Positions 8,346-16,247 of a stretch of DNA of 64,000 bases are shown piece by piece. The notes beneath the pieces were generated by a model. It did no database searches. It was not told the origin of the DNA and saw only the letters and a list, made by a program, of their open reading frames with translations. How positions within the stretch are numbered: position 1 is the first letter of the stretch; every line of letters starts with the position of its first letter. The DNA comes from Alphaproteobacteria bacterium. Lineage in GTDB: Bacteria > Pseudomonadota > Alphaproteobacteria > UBA8366. The translations under genes were made by a program, and so were the position numbers. The stretch is from positions 1 to 64,000 of the forward strand of contig JANQKC010000025.1 of assembly GCA_028281325.1 (NCBI GenBank), in the 5' to 3' direction.

Positions 8346-8990
8346 CTAGAAGCGGTAGCCGACGCCCACGCCCACGATCCACGGATTGATATCCACGTCC
8401 GCGTTGATGGCGCCGTTGTTGATGCTGACGTCGGTGTTGATCCACAGCTTCTTGACGTCCAGGTTCAGCAGCCAGTGGTCGTCCAGCATGTAATCGACGC
8501 CGAACTGCACCGCGTAGCCGATGGTGTCCTCGAAATCGACATCGGTGACGGTGCCGCCGGCGGCGCTTTCGTCGAAGAAGACGGTGTAGTTGATGCCGGC
8601 GCCGACATACGGCTTGAAACCGGTTTTGGTCGGAAGGTGATATTGCAACAGAAGCGTCGGCGGCAGCAGCCACACGTCGCCGATATTCACGCGCCCGAGG
8701 GAGGTGTTGGTCGCCTGGGCGTTATGCGGCGTGATGGCGAGAATCAACTCCGCCGCGATATTCTCCGTGAAAAAATAGGAGATATCGAGTTCCGGGATCA
8801 GGGACTTATCGATATCGATATCACCGCCGATAACCCCGATATCCGCGCTCTCTTGCGGAATCACCACGGCGGCGCGTCCTCTGATCATCAGGCCATCGAA
8901 GACCGACTCGCTGGCCTTGACCTTTGGTATATCGACAATAATGCCCGCAACAATGAGCGCGCAAACCTGCAGCAGCGTTAACACTCGCAT
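8346..8990 (-). CDS. ompW: OmpW family outer-membrane protein
   Basis: The 214-residue product has an N-terminal signal peptide (basic start, then LLQVCALIVAGIIV), alternating beta-strand segments and the terminal pattern WIVGVGVGYRF with a C-terminal Phe, typical of outer-membrane barrels. The sequence PPTLLLQYHLP followed by KPYVGAGINYTVFF marks the OmpW family, eight-stranded barrels implicated in passage of hydrophobic compounds and in anaerobic and stress adaptation. An ATG at 8990 with GGAGAG seven bases upstream is preferred to a TTG at 9005. An FNR-type box lies upstream at the activating distance. Confidence 0.9.
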   Translation of the reverse strand: MRVLTLLQVCALIVAGIIVDIPKVKASESVFDGLMIRGRAAVVIPQESADIGVIGGDIDIDKSLIPELDISYFFTENIAAELILAITPHNAQATNTSLGRVNIGDVWLLPPTLLLQYHLPTKTGFKPYVGAGINYTVFFDESAAGGTVTDVDFEDTIGYAVQFGVDYMLDDHWLLNLDVKKLWINTDVSINNGAINADVDINPWIVGVGVGYRF

Positions 8991-9087
8991 ATTGTTTCTC
9001 TCCAAGCCGTACTGAAAGCGACCCCAGGTATTCGGGTCAAGGATTCTTATGATATGAGATTAATATCCTGCTACCTTTGCGGGTGCC

Positions 9088-9101
9088 TTGATTCAAGTCA
9101 A
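9088..9101 (-). promoter_or_regulatory. FNR/FixK-type box upstream of ompW
   Basis: The plus strand reads TTGAT TCAA GTCAA; the FNR/FixK consensus is TTGAT N4 ATCAA, so nine of ten half-site bases match. A minus-strand minus-10 element TATTAA lies at 9065-9060, predicting transcription start near 9053. That places the box centre (9094.5) 41.5 bp upstream, the class II activator position. OmpW is known to be FNR-activated in enterobacteria. Confidence 0.6.
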
Positions 9102-9161
9102 AAAAATTGAAATGGGAGAGATTTTTGGCCGGTGTTGCAGTCAGCGCATCCGGACGGGACA

Positions 9162-9824
9162 TCAGCCGGGTTTCAGGTAGGACAGGATCACCTCGCGGGC
9201 GTGCCGTCGACGCCGGGCGAGCCAGTTCTTGTCGTCCAGTCTTTCGCCGAAAGTGATGGATAGCGTGTGCTTGTTCGAGATATGCACATAACTCAGGGAT
9301 AGGATCGAGATGTAAAGCTGCACCGGGTCGACGCGCTTTCGGAACACGCCGTCCTTCTGACCGCGCCGCAACAGCGTTCCGATCGACTTCACCAGTGGCA
9401 GGGCCGCGGTCGGGACCGATTTGGATTTCTTGAGATGGCGTCCTTCTTGGATGTTTTCGACGGTCATCATGCCGATGAATTCCCGGTGTTCGGCCAGGTA
9501 ATCGAAGGTGAAGTTCATCAGCGCCGTCATGCCCGATACCGGGTCCAGGTGCAGCAGGTCCAATTCCTCTTCCTTCGCGCGCAGGTCCGCATAGACCTTC
9601 TCCAAAGCGGCGAGATACAGGCCGCGCTTGCTGCCGAAATAATGATAGATCATGCGAATGTTACAGCCCGCGCGCTTGGCGATGGCGTCGGTCCGCGCGC
9701 CGCTGAAGCCCTTGGCGCAAAACTCCAAGGTCCCGGCCCTGAGGATCTTCTCCTTTGTGGCGGCGGCGTTGCGCCGTTGCCGTCGTGGGCGGGCCGCCTT
9801 CGCGGATTTGGTTTGGCGATTCAA
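9162..9824 (-). CDS. TetR family transcriptional regulator
   Basis: This 220-residue protein has a basic leader, then a TetR helix-turn-helix (about residues 22-70: KILRAGTLEFCAKGFSGART, then IRMIYHYFGSKRGLYLAALEKVY). The C-terminal helical half would bind an unknown ligand. The start is a TTG at 9824; an internal start is possible because the first 15 residues are only a basic tail. It is divergent from the amidohydrolase gene that heads the ureide cluster, and a perfect palindrome lies between them, so it is the likely repressor of that cluster. Confidence 0.9.
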   Translation of the reverse strand: MNRQTKSAKAARPRRQRRNAAATKEKILRAGTLEFCAKGFSGARTDAIAKRAGCNIRMIYHYFGSKRGLYLAALEKVYADLRAKEEELDLLHLDPVSGMTALMNFTFDYLAEHREFIGMMTVENIQEGRHLKKSKSVPTAALPLVKSIGTLLRRGQKDGVFRKRVDPVQLYISILSLSYVHISNKHTLSITFGERLDDKNWLARRRRHAREVILSYLKPG

Positions 9825-10145
9825 GAGTTCGATCCCGTGTGACGGCCGGCCGAGGCCCGAGTACCCGAATATGGGTGGATTTTGCGCACCTTAACCCCAA
9901 CCGGGCCCGAAAAATAGGCGTTGGCGCATCCGTTGACAGGTGAATTTATAAGTAAGAGAATACTTACTTAACCGATTCCCCGCCCTTATGCGCCCTTGGT
10001 TTGACGCGTATGGATCGGCGGGAAAGTTGGTATTGCGATTGCATGTTCCGGGTTGGATTATTCAGGGGATCCGCGCTGGTGTTCCGAGAGTGTGGGCGAT
10101 GGAAACTAAGACGGCGTGACGCGGCTTGGTCGGTAAGCAGAGATC
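9825..10145. other. divergent regulatory region between tetR and the ureide cluster
   Basis: This 321-bp gap holds a possible plus-strand minus-35 TTGACA at 9933-9938 and a palindrome at 9949-9970 covering the expected minus-10 region. The remaining sequence has no gene. The leader from about 9970 to 10145 is long, and I see no defined RNA structure in it. Confidence 0.5.
9949..9970. promoter_or_regulatory. perfect palindromic operator, likely TetR site
   Basis: TAAGTAAG (9949-9956) and its exact complement CTTACTTA (9963-9970) are separated by AGAATA. The site lies 11 bp after a TTGACA element and would overlap the minus-10 of the amidohydrolase promoter, and it sits in the gap next to the divergent TetR gene. 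This is the usual place for autoregulatory and repressing TetR operators. Confidence 0.65.
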
Positions 10146-11369
10146 ATGGATCTGATCCTTCGAAATCTTCGATTGGCGGATGATGAGCGGACATCGGTCG
10201 ATATCGGAATCGACAAGGGCTTGATCGCGGAAATTGCGCCCAATATCAGCGTAGAGACGGAAACCATTGATATGGCGGGGCGGCTCGCGATCCCCGGTTT
10301 CGTCGAATCGCATATCCATCTGGATAAATCCTGCATCCTGGAACGCTGCACGTCCGACGAAGGCACGCTCGACGAGGCCATCCGCGAAGTGTCGCAGGCC
10401 AAGGCGGGTTTCACGGTCGAGGATATCCAGGCGCGGGCGCGGCGTACGCTCGAGAAGGCGATCCTCCAAGGGACGACGCGTATGCGCACGCATGTGGAGG
10501 TGGACCCGGGGATCGGGCTCAAGGGAATCGACGCCATTCTGCCCTTGGCGGAGGAATACCGGTGGGCCATTGACCTGGAAGTCTGCGTCTTTCCGCAGGA
10601 AGGGTTGCTCAACAATCCCGGCACGGATGCGCTGATGCAGGACGCCCTGGCGCGCGGCGCGCATGTCGTCGGCGGCTGCCCCTACACCGATAGCGATCCG
10701 CGCGGACAGATCGAGCGAATCTTTGACCTCGCGGTGAAGCATGACGTCGACATCGATTTTCACCTGGATTTCGACACCAACCCCGACGGCATGACGGTCG
10801 AGGATGTCTGCGAACTGACCGACAAACACCGACATGGGGGCCGCGTGACGATCGGCCATGTCAGCAAGCTCTCCGCCTTGCCGGTGGAGCGCTTCGATGC
10901 CGTGACACGCCGGTTGGCGGATGCGGGGGTAGCCGTCACCGTCCTGCCGGCGACCGACCTTTTTCTGATGGGCGGTGACCGCGACCACGATATCGTGCGC
11001 GGGGTGGCGCCCGTCGACCGCCTGTCGCGTGGCGGCGTGACCTGTGCGCTGTCGACCAACAACGTGCTCAATCCGTTCACGCCCTTCGGCGATTGTTCGC
11101 TTGTCCGGATGGCGAATCTATACGCCAATATCGGACGGATCGGCACCGATGCCGGGATGGACGGCTGTTTCTCCATGGTGACGCACTGCGCCGCCGATGT
11201 GATGCGCTTAACGGACTATGGAATCGCGATAGGCAATCCGGCGGATATCGTCGTGCTCGATTGCGAAACGCCGGTGCAGGCGGTTCAGGAAATTGCGCCG
11301 CCGCTCTACGGATTCAAACGCGGTCGGCGGACATTCACGCGCGCGCCGGCGCAACTGCATAAACCCTGA
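10146..11369 (+). CDS. amidohydrolase, cytosine-deaminase-like
   Basis: The 407-residue protein belongs to the amidohydrolase superfamily close to bacterial cytosine deaminases: metal-binding HIHLDKS (about residues 57-63), TRMRTHVEVD, HLDFD and GHVSKL. The normally conserved metal or catalytic Asp near the end of the barrel, usually in GSDN or GTDN, is read here as STNNV, so chemistry may differ from cytosine deamination. It heads a tight operon with allG, allF, allK and allH, so I infer it acts on a cyclic ureide or related N-carbamoyl precursor feeding oxalurate or a similar transcarbamylase substrate. Its stop overlaps the next start (TGATG). Confidence 0.8.
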   Translation: MDLILRNLRLADDERTSVDIGIDKGLIAEIAPNISVETETIDMAGRLAIPGFVESHIHLDKSCILERCTSDEGTLDEAIREVSQAKAGFTVEDIQARARRTLEKAILQGTTRMRTHVEVDPGIGLKGIDAILPLAEEYRWAIDLEVCVFPQEGLLNNPGTDALMQDALARGAHVVGGCPYTDSDPRGQIERIFDLAVKHDVDIDFHLDFDTNPDGMTVEDVCELTDKHRHGGRVTIGHVSKLSALPVERFDAVTRRLADAGVAVTVLPATDLFLMGGDRDHDIVRGVAPVDRLSRGGVTCALSTNNVLNPFTPFGDCSLVRMANLYANIGRIGTDAGMDGCFSMVTHCAADVMRLTDYGIAIGNPADIVVLDCETPVQAVQEIAPPLYGFKRGRRTFTRAPAQLHKP

Positions 11370-11560
11370 TGCGAGATGACATGAAAAAAGAAATCGATGA
11401 CGGCCTGCTGCGCGATCCGCTTTGCGTGGTCAATGTCGGGCTTGAGGGATTTGCCGCCGACTTGGAAGCGCAAGGCCTCACGGTGACGCAGGTGGATTGG
11501 ACACCGCCGGCCGGCGGTGATGCGCGGCTTGCCGATATCCTGTCGAAACTCGGCACCTGA
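11369..11560 (+). CDS. small AllF/FdrA-associated module
   Basis: The 63-residue product has the pattern VVNVGLEGFAADLEAQGLTV followed by TQVDWTPPAGGDARLADIL. I recall this as a short module linked to FdrA-type proteins, in some genomes as the C-terminal end of FdrA. The AllF protein here is about 495 residues, some 60 shorter than E. coli FdrA (about 555), which would fit the module being encoded separately. It is translationally coupled to the amidohydrolase by TGATG and lies 11 bp before allG. Function probably structural within the oxamic transcarbamylase complex; this is inference. Confidence 0.6.
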   Translation: MRDDMKKEIDDGLLRDPLCVVNVGLEGFAADLEAQGLTVTQVDWTPPAGGDARLADILSKLGT

Positions 11561-11571
11561 TCGGACGCGCC

Positions 11572-12822
11572 ATGGAACGGATCGAACAAGCGAACGAGGA
11601 AGCGGTCGGACGGATGCTTGCCGCCGACCCGGTCCTGATCGATGTTGTCACGGCGGGCGACGTGATCGACGGCCTTGGCGAGAAAGTCATCCTGCATGCC
11701 GGGCCGCCGATCGATTGGGCGGATATGTGCGGCCCGATGCGCGGCGCGATCACCGGTATCGCGGTCTTCGAAGGATGGGCGCCGGATCTGGAGGCTGCGG
11801 AGGAGATGGCGTCGGCAGGCGCGTTCGAGTTCCGGCCGAACCATCACGCGTCGGCGGTCGGTCCGATGACCGGCATGACCACGCTGAGCCAGCCGGTGAT
11901 GGTCGTGGAGAACCGCAAATACGGGAACCGCTCCTACTGCACGGTCAACGAAGGTCTCGGCAAGGTGATGCGGTTCGGTGGGAATGATGCCGAGGTGCTC
12001 GACCGGCTGCGCTGGCTGCGCGACGTGCTGGGCCCTGCGATGGGCGTTGCATTGCGGGACACCGGCGGTATTCCGCTCAAGAGCCTCGTGGCGCGGGGGC
12101 TGACCATGGGCGACGAGATGCACCAGCGGAATGTCGGTTGCTCCGGGTTGATGCTGCGGGCGCTTGCGCCGGCGCTGGCGAAGACGTCCACCGATACGAA
12201 AGCGCTTTCCGAGTCCTTGGCGTTCATCGGCGGCAACGACCAATTCTTTTTGAACATTGCGATGGCGATGGGCAAAGCGATCATGGACCCGGTGCGGGAT
12301 ATCGACGGCAGTTGCGTGGTCACCGCGATGTCGCGCAACGGCACGACCTTCGGCATTCGCGTCAGCGGCACCGGCGACCGATGGTTCACCGCGCCGGTCG
12401 AAATGCCGGAGGGGCTCTACTTCCCGGGCTTCACCGAGGCGGATGCAAATCCGGACATGGGCGACTCGACCATCGTCGAAACCATCGGGCTCGGCGGATT
12501 CGCGATGGGCGCGTCACCGGCCGTCGCCGGATTTGTCGGGGCGGGCACCGCGGCGGACGCCGCCAACTACACCCGCACCATGGCTGAGATCACCGTCGGC
12601 GAAAACCCGGAATGGACGATCCCGGCGCTGGATTACCTCGGTGTGCCGACAGGAATCGATATCCGGCTTGTCGTGGAGACGGGGCTGGCGCCGGTCATCA
12701 ATACCGGGATCGCGCATCGCGAACCGGGCGTCGGCCAGGTTGGCGCCGGGGTGGTGCGCGCGCCGATGGCGTGTTTCGAGCAGGCGCTCGTCGCCTTCGC
12801 GGAAAGCGTAGGTGTGGCATGA
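11572..12822 (+). CDS. allG: oxamic transcarbamylase subunit AllG (DUF1116, YlbE-like)
   Basis: The 416-residue product is a DUF1116 protein, with the typical stretches PPIDWADMCGPMRGAITG, FRPNHHASAVGPMTG and GDEMHQRN. In E. coli AllF, AllG and AllH (formerly FdrA, YlbE and YlbF) together form oxamic transcarbamylase, converting oxalurate and phosphate to oxamate and carbamoyl phosphate at the end of anaerobic allantoin use. The gene overlaps allF by four bases (ATGA). Length matches the family. The order, with carbamate kinase and DUF2877 following, is the same set as in E. coli. Confidence 0.85.
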   Translation: MERIEQANEEAVGRMLAADPVLIDVVTAGDVIDGLGEKVILHAGPPIDWADMCGPMRGAITGIAVFEGWAPDLEAAEEMASAGAFEFRPNHHASAVGPMTGMTTLSQPVMVVENRKYGNRSYCTVNEGLGKVMRFGGNDAEVLDRLRWLRDVLGPAMGVALRDTGGIPLKSLVARGLTMGDEMHQRNVGCSGLMLRALAPALAKTSTDTKALSESLAFIGGNDQFFLNIAMAMGKAIMDPVRDIDGSCVVTAMSRNGTTFGIRVSGTGDRWFTAPVEMPEGLYFPGFTEADANPDMGDSTIVETIGLGGFAMGASPAVAGFVGAGTAADAANYTRTMAEITVGENPEWTIPALDYLGVPTGIDIRLVVETGLAPVINTGIAHREPGVGQVGAGVVRAPMACFEQALVAFAESVGVA

Positions 12823-14306
12823 GCGCCGTGATCGTCAACGAAGTGCTGCGCGGGTTCTATCTCGACTCGGTCGCGCTGTTGCGGATGTCGCAGTCATTGG
12901 TGGCGCTCGATGGTGTCGACGAGGCCGCGATGATGATGGGCTCGCCCTCGAACCGTCAGATCATGGCCGATGCCGGGATTCTCGATGCGACGGGCGAAGC
13001 GGCCGAGGCCGGCGATCTGGTGATCGGCATTCGTGCCGACAACCAGGATGCGGCCGATCTCGCTTTGAAGGAGGCCCGCGCGATTCTGGAGCAGTCATCC
13101 GCGGCGAAGGGAGATGGCGAGGTCTGGCGGCCCCGTTCGGTCCGGTCGGCCGTGAAGGCCATGCCGGACGCCAACTTCGCGCTCATCTCGGTGCCCGGCG
13201 ATTTCGCGATTTCGGAGGCCCGGAAGGCGCTGCGCCGCGGCCTGCATGTGATGATCTTCAGTGACAATGTTCCGGTCGCCGACGAAGCGGCGTTGAAGCA
13301 GGAAGCGCTCGACCATGGACGGCTGGTCATGGGCCCCGATTGCGGGACGGCGATCATCAACGGTAAGCCGCTCGCCTTCGCGAATGCCGTTGCCCGGGGA
13401 TCGGTTGGCGTCATCGGCGCGTCCGGGACGGGCATACAAGAGGTCACGAGTTTGATCGGCGAGAACGGGGGCGGCATTTCGCATGCCATCGGGGTCGGCG
13501 GACGCGATCTTTCGGATGCGGTCGGCGGCTTTACCACCATGATGGCGTTCGACCTCTTGGACCGCGATCCGGCGACGGAACATATCGTCCTGATTTCCAA
13601 GCCACCGAGCGCGGCGGTTGCCGCCAAGGTCGTCGACCGGATCGGTGCCAGCTCGAAACCCTGCACCGTGTGTTTCGTGGGCGGTTCGGAGATGTCCTTG
13701 CCGGCGAACGCGACAGCCGTCACCACCTTGAAGGCGGCGGCGGAGAATGCCCTGGGCGGTTCCGCCATCGGCGCCGGGTTCGATCCCGCCGCGATGGCCG
13801 TGCCGGCAAGCGGCGGTCCGATGATCCGAGGCCTGTTCAGCGGCGGTACGCTTTGTGCGGAAGCGCAGGTCGTTCTGCAGGCGGCGGGCGAAGCGGTTGG
13901 GTCCAATGCGCCGGTGCCAGGGTCGGGCGGTCTTGATAGCAAGGGGGCGCATCAATTGATCGATCTAGGCGCGGACGAATACACGCAAGGCCGGCCGCAC
14001 CCGATGATCGAGCCGTCGGTCCGGGACGATGCACTGACGGCGGCCTTGGGCGATGACTCCATTGGGGTCATCCTTCTCGATCTGGTGCTCGGCTTTGGCG
14101 CACACGACGACCCGGCAGGGTACCTGATCAGGTCTCTGGGCGGTTCGGCGGGAAAGCCGGTGATCGCGTCGGTCACGGGGACGGAACAGGATCCGCAACG
14201 GCGGTCCGCGCAGATCGCGAAACTTGAAGACGCAGGCATTACCGTTGCGCCGTCGAATGCCGATGCGGCGGCGCTGTCGCTGGCCTGTCTTCGATCGACG
14301 ACGTAA
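12819..14306 (+). CDS. allF: oxamic transcarbamylase subunit AllF (FdrA-like)
   Basis: The 495-residue product begins with VNEVLRGFYLDSVALLRMSQ followed by a MMMGSPSN stretch, as in FdrA proteins. Its middle resembles the CoA-binding and ligase folds of the succinyl-CoA synthetase alpha chain (for example GVIGASGTGIQEVTSLIGE). The start at 12819 overlaps the allG stop, so the subunits are translationally coupled. It is shorter than E. coli FdrA, and the missing tail may be the separate 63-residue protein encoded upstream of allG. Expected role: transcarbamylase subunit handling oxalurate, phosphate and carbamoyl phosphate. Confidence 0.85.
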   Translation: MSAVIVNEVLRGFYLDSVALLRMSQSLVALDGVDEAAMMMGSPSNRQIMADAGILDATGEAAEAGDLVIGIRADNQDAADLALKEARAILEQSSAAKGDGEVWRPRSVRSAVKAMPDANFALISVPGDFAISEARKALRRGLHVMIFSDNVPVADEAALKQEALDHGRLVMGPDCGTAIINGKPLAFANAVARGSVGVIGASGTGIQEVTSLIGENGGGISHAIGVGGRDLSDAVGGFTTMMAFDLLDRDPATEHIVLISKPPSAAVAAKVVDRIGASSKPCTVCFVGGSEMSLPANATAVTTLKAAAENALGGSAIGAGFDPAAMAVPASGGPMIRGLFSGGTLCAEAQVVLQAAGEAVGSNAPVPGSGGLDSKGAHQLIDLGADEYTQGRPHPMIEPSVRDDALTAALGDDSIGVILLDLVLGFGAHDDPAGYLIRSLGGSAGKPVIASVTGTEQDPQRRSAQIAKLEDAGITVAPSNADAAALSLACLRSTT

Positions 14307-14320
14307 TCGGGATCGCGACG

Positions 14321-15289
14321 ATGCCCGACATCGACGACATTCCGCGACGTTTGCTGGTGGCGATCGGCGGTAATGCCACGCATCCGGAAAACATCGAGGG
14401 AACGTCGCAAGAGCAGAAGGACATCGCCGCCGCGACCGCCGAGGCGATCTTGCCGCTTGCCCTGCTCGACAATGAGTTGATCGTGACCCATGGCAACGGC
14501 CCGGTGGTCGGCAAGATCATGATGCGGCAAGTCCTGTCGCGCGACCGGATCGCGCCCATGTCGATGGATATCTGCGTCGCGCACAGCCAGGGCGGCATCG
14601 CCTATCTGTTGGTGCAGGCGATGGAGAATGCGTTGCGGGAGGCGGGCAGCCGCCGGCATGTCGCTTGCTTACTGACCCAGGTCGAGGTCGATCCGGACGA
14701 TCCGGCCTTCGACGACCCGACCAAGCCGGTCGGCCCCTTCTTCGATGCGGAGGAAGCGAAGCGGATCGGCGATGAACTCGGATGGCCGATGAAAGAGGAA
14801 GCCGGCCGCGGCTGGCGGCATGTCGTGCCGTCGCCGTCCCCGCAGCATGTTTGCGATATCTCCTTGGTCCAGGTCCTCGCGCGGCGCGGCACGGTGGTGA
14901 TCGCCGGCGGCGGGGGCGGCATTCCAGTGGTGCGCGGGCCCAAGGGGGTGCGCAACGGCGTTGCGGCCGTGATCGACAAGGATCTGACATCGGCACATAT
15001 GGCGACTGTGCTGGGCATCCGCTGGATGATGATCCTCACGGCGGTACCGAAGGTCGCGATCAACTTCGGCACACCGGACGAAGAACTTCTGGACCGTCTG
15101 ACGCTGTCCGAGCTAGAGGCGTACCATGCCGAAGGCCATTTTCCCGCGGGCAGTATGGGGCCGAAGATCGACGCGGCGATCCGTTTCCTGAAGACGGGTG
15201 GCGAACGAGTGGTCATCTGCCATCTCGGCGACGTTATGGCCGCCCTGCGCGGTGAAACCGGCACGCATATCGTGGCCGCCGATGGTTGA
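14321..15289 (+). CDS. allK: carbamate kinase (catabolic)
   Basis: This 322-residue enzyme transfers phosphate from carbamoyl phosphate to ADP, giving ATP and carbamate (then ammonia and CO2). It has the amino-acid-kinase motifs VAIGGNA near the start, VTHGNGPVVG, AGGGGIPVV and the substrate-binding C-terminal part with GSMGPKIDAAIRFL. It lies 14 bp after allF and its stop overlaps the allH start, matching the allK position in the E. coli allantoin region. Context points to energy recovery from the transcarbamylase, not arginine fermentation. Confidence 0.93.
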   Translation: MPDIDDIPRRLLVAIGGNATHPENIEGTSQEQKDIAAATAEAILPLALLDNELIVTHGNGPVVGKIMMRQVLSRDRIAPMSMDICVAHSQGGIAYLLVQAMENALREAGSRRHVACLLTQVEVDPDDPAFDDPTKPVGPFFDAEEAKRIGDELGWPMKEEAGRGWRHVVPSPSPQHVCDISLVQVLARRGTVVIAGGGGGIPVVRGPKGVRNGVAAVIDKDLTSAHMATVLGIRWMMILTAVPKVAINFGTPDEELLDRLTLSELEAYHAEGHFPAGSMGPKIDAAIRFLKTGGERVVICHLGDVMAALRGETGTHIVAADG

Positions 15290-16211
15290 GCCCGGCACAC
15301 CACACTGCATTCCTATCAAGATGATGGGACCGATGGCGCGGCGGACGGTCGATCGCATGAGCGAGGGCCGCGTTTCGGCGCTCTTCGAGCGGAGTTTCTA
15401 TGTCGACTGCGGCGACGCCTTCATCTGTATCGGAGTTCCGGAACTGGTGCCCGGTCCCTTGACTGCATCCGCCGATGTACCGAACGGTACGAATTGGATG
15501 TCGAGCGGTCTCCGTGTCGATACGCGGGCGATCGGCGCGGGTGGGATCGTTACCGTGGGCGGCCGGTTTCGGTTCGACGCCCGGTATGCGGTCGACTGGT
15601 CGCCGCCGGCGTTTTCCCGTCCGGAATCGGTCGCACCACCGCCGGAGTCGATGTTGTCGGAAATTCGTTCTTTGGCGCCTGAGGTCGGCCTCGCGCCGTT
15701 GGTGTTTCCGGCCAGGGAAAAGGCGGTGGTCTCGCCGGTCATCAAGGCTGCCCTGCCGGCGCATCAGCAGTTAAAGGATTGGGTGCGGCTGGTCACCGGT
15801 GGTGTCGATGCATCGCCGCCCTTGGACAGTGTCTGCCGATTGCTAGGGCTGGGCCCCGGTCTGACGCCGTCCGGCGACGACTACCTAGGCGGTATGATGA
15901 TCGCCCTGCGCGCCTTCGGATATGGACAGGCGGTGGCGCGGCTCTACGCCATCATCCAGCGCGAAACGCCACGGCGGACGAATCCGATCAGCGCCGCCCA
16001 TCTCGCGGCCGCGCGGGAAGGGTGGGGCGCCGCCCCGCTGCACGCCGTGCTCACTCATTTGGCCGCGAAATCCGACGCGCCGCTATCGTCGTTGATACCT
16101 TCCGTTGACCGTATCGGACATACGTCGGGCTGGGATGCGTTGACGGGACTCCTGACCGTCGTTCAGGCAAGGTTCTCGACGGCGTCTTGCGGCGGCAGCC
16201 GAGCGGCATGA
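15282..16211 (+). CDS. allH: oxamic transcarbamylase subunit AllH (DUF2877, YlbF-like)
   Basis: The 309-residue product is a DUF2877 protein with the core LLGLGPGLTPSGDDYLGGMM and a later RTNPISAAHL stretch. An ATG at 15282 overlaps the carbamate kinase stop; a longer in-frame extension upstream lies entirely inside allK and is discarded. It completes the AllFGH set. The N-terminal 150 residues are less conserved. Function from family and context: third subunit of oxamic transcarbamylase. Confidence 0.82.
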   Translation: MVEPGTPHCIPIKMMGPMARRTVDRMSEGRVSALFERSFYVDCGDAFICIGVPELVPGPLTASADVPNGTNWMSSGLRVDTRAIGAGGIVTVGGRFRFDARYAVDWSPPAFSRPESVAPPPESMLSEIRSLAPEVGLAPLVFPAREKAVVSPVIKAALPAHQQLKDWVRLVTGGVDASPPLDSVCRLLGLGPGLTPSGDDYLGGMMIALRAFGYGQAVARLYAIIQRETPRRTNPISAAHLAAAREGWGAAPLHAVLTHLAAKSDAPLSSLIPSVDRIGHTSGWDALTGLLTVVQARFSTASCGGSRAA

Positions 16212-16247
16212 CGCGTTGTTGAATTCGTCACGAAGGAACCGATAGCC

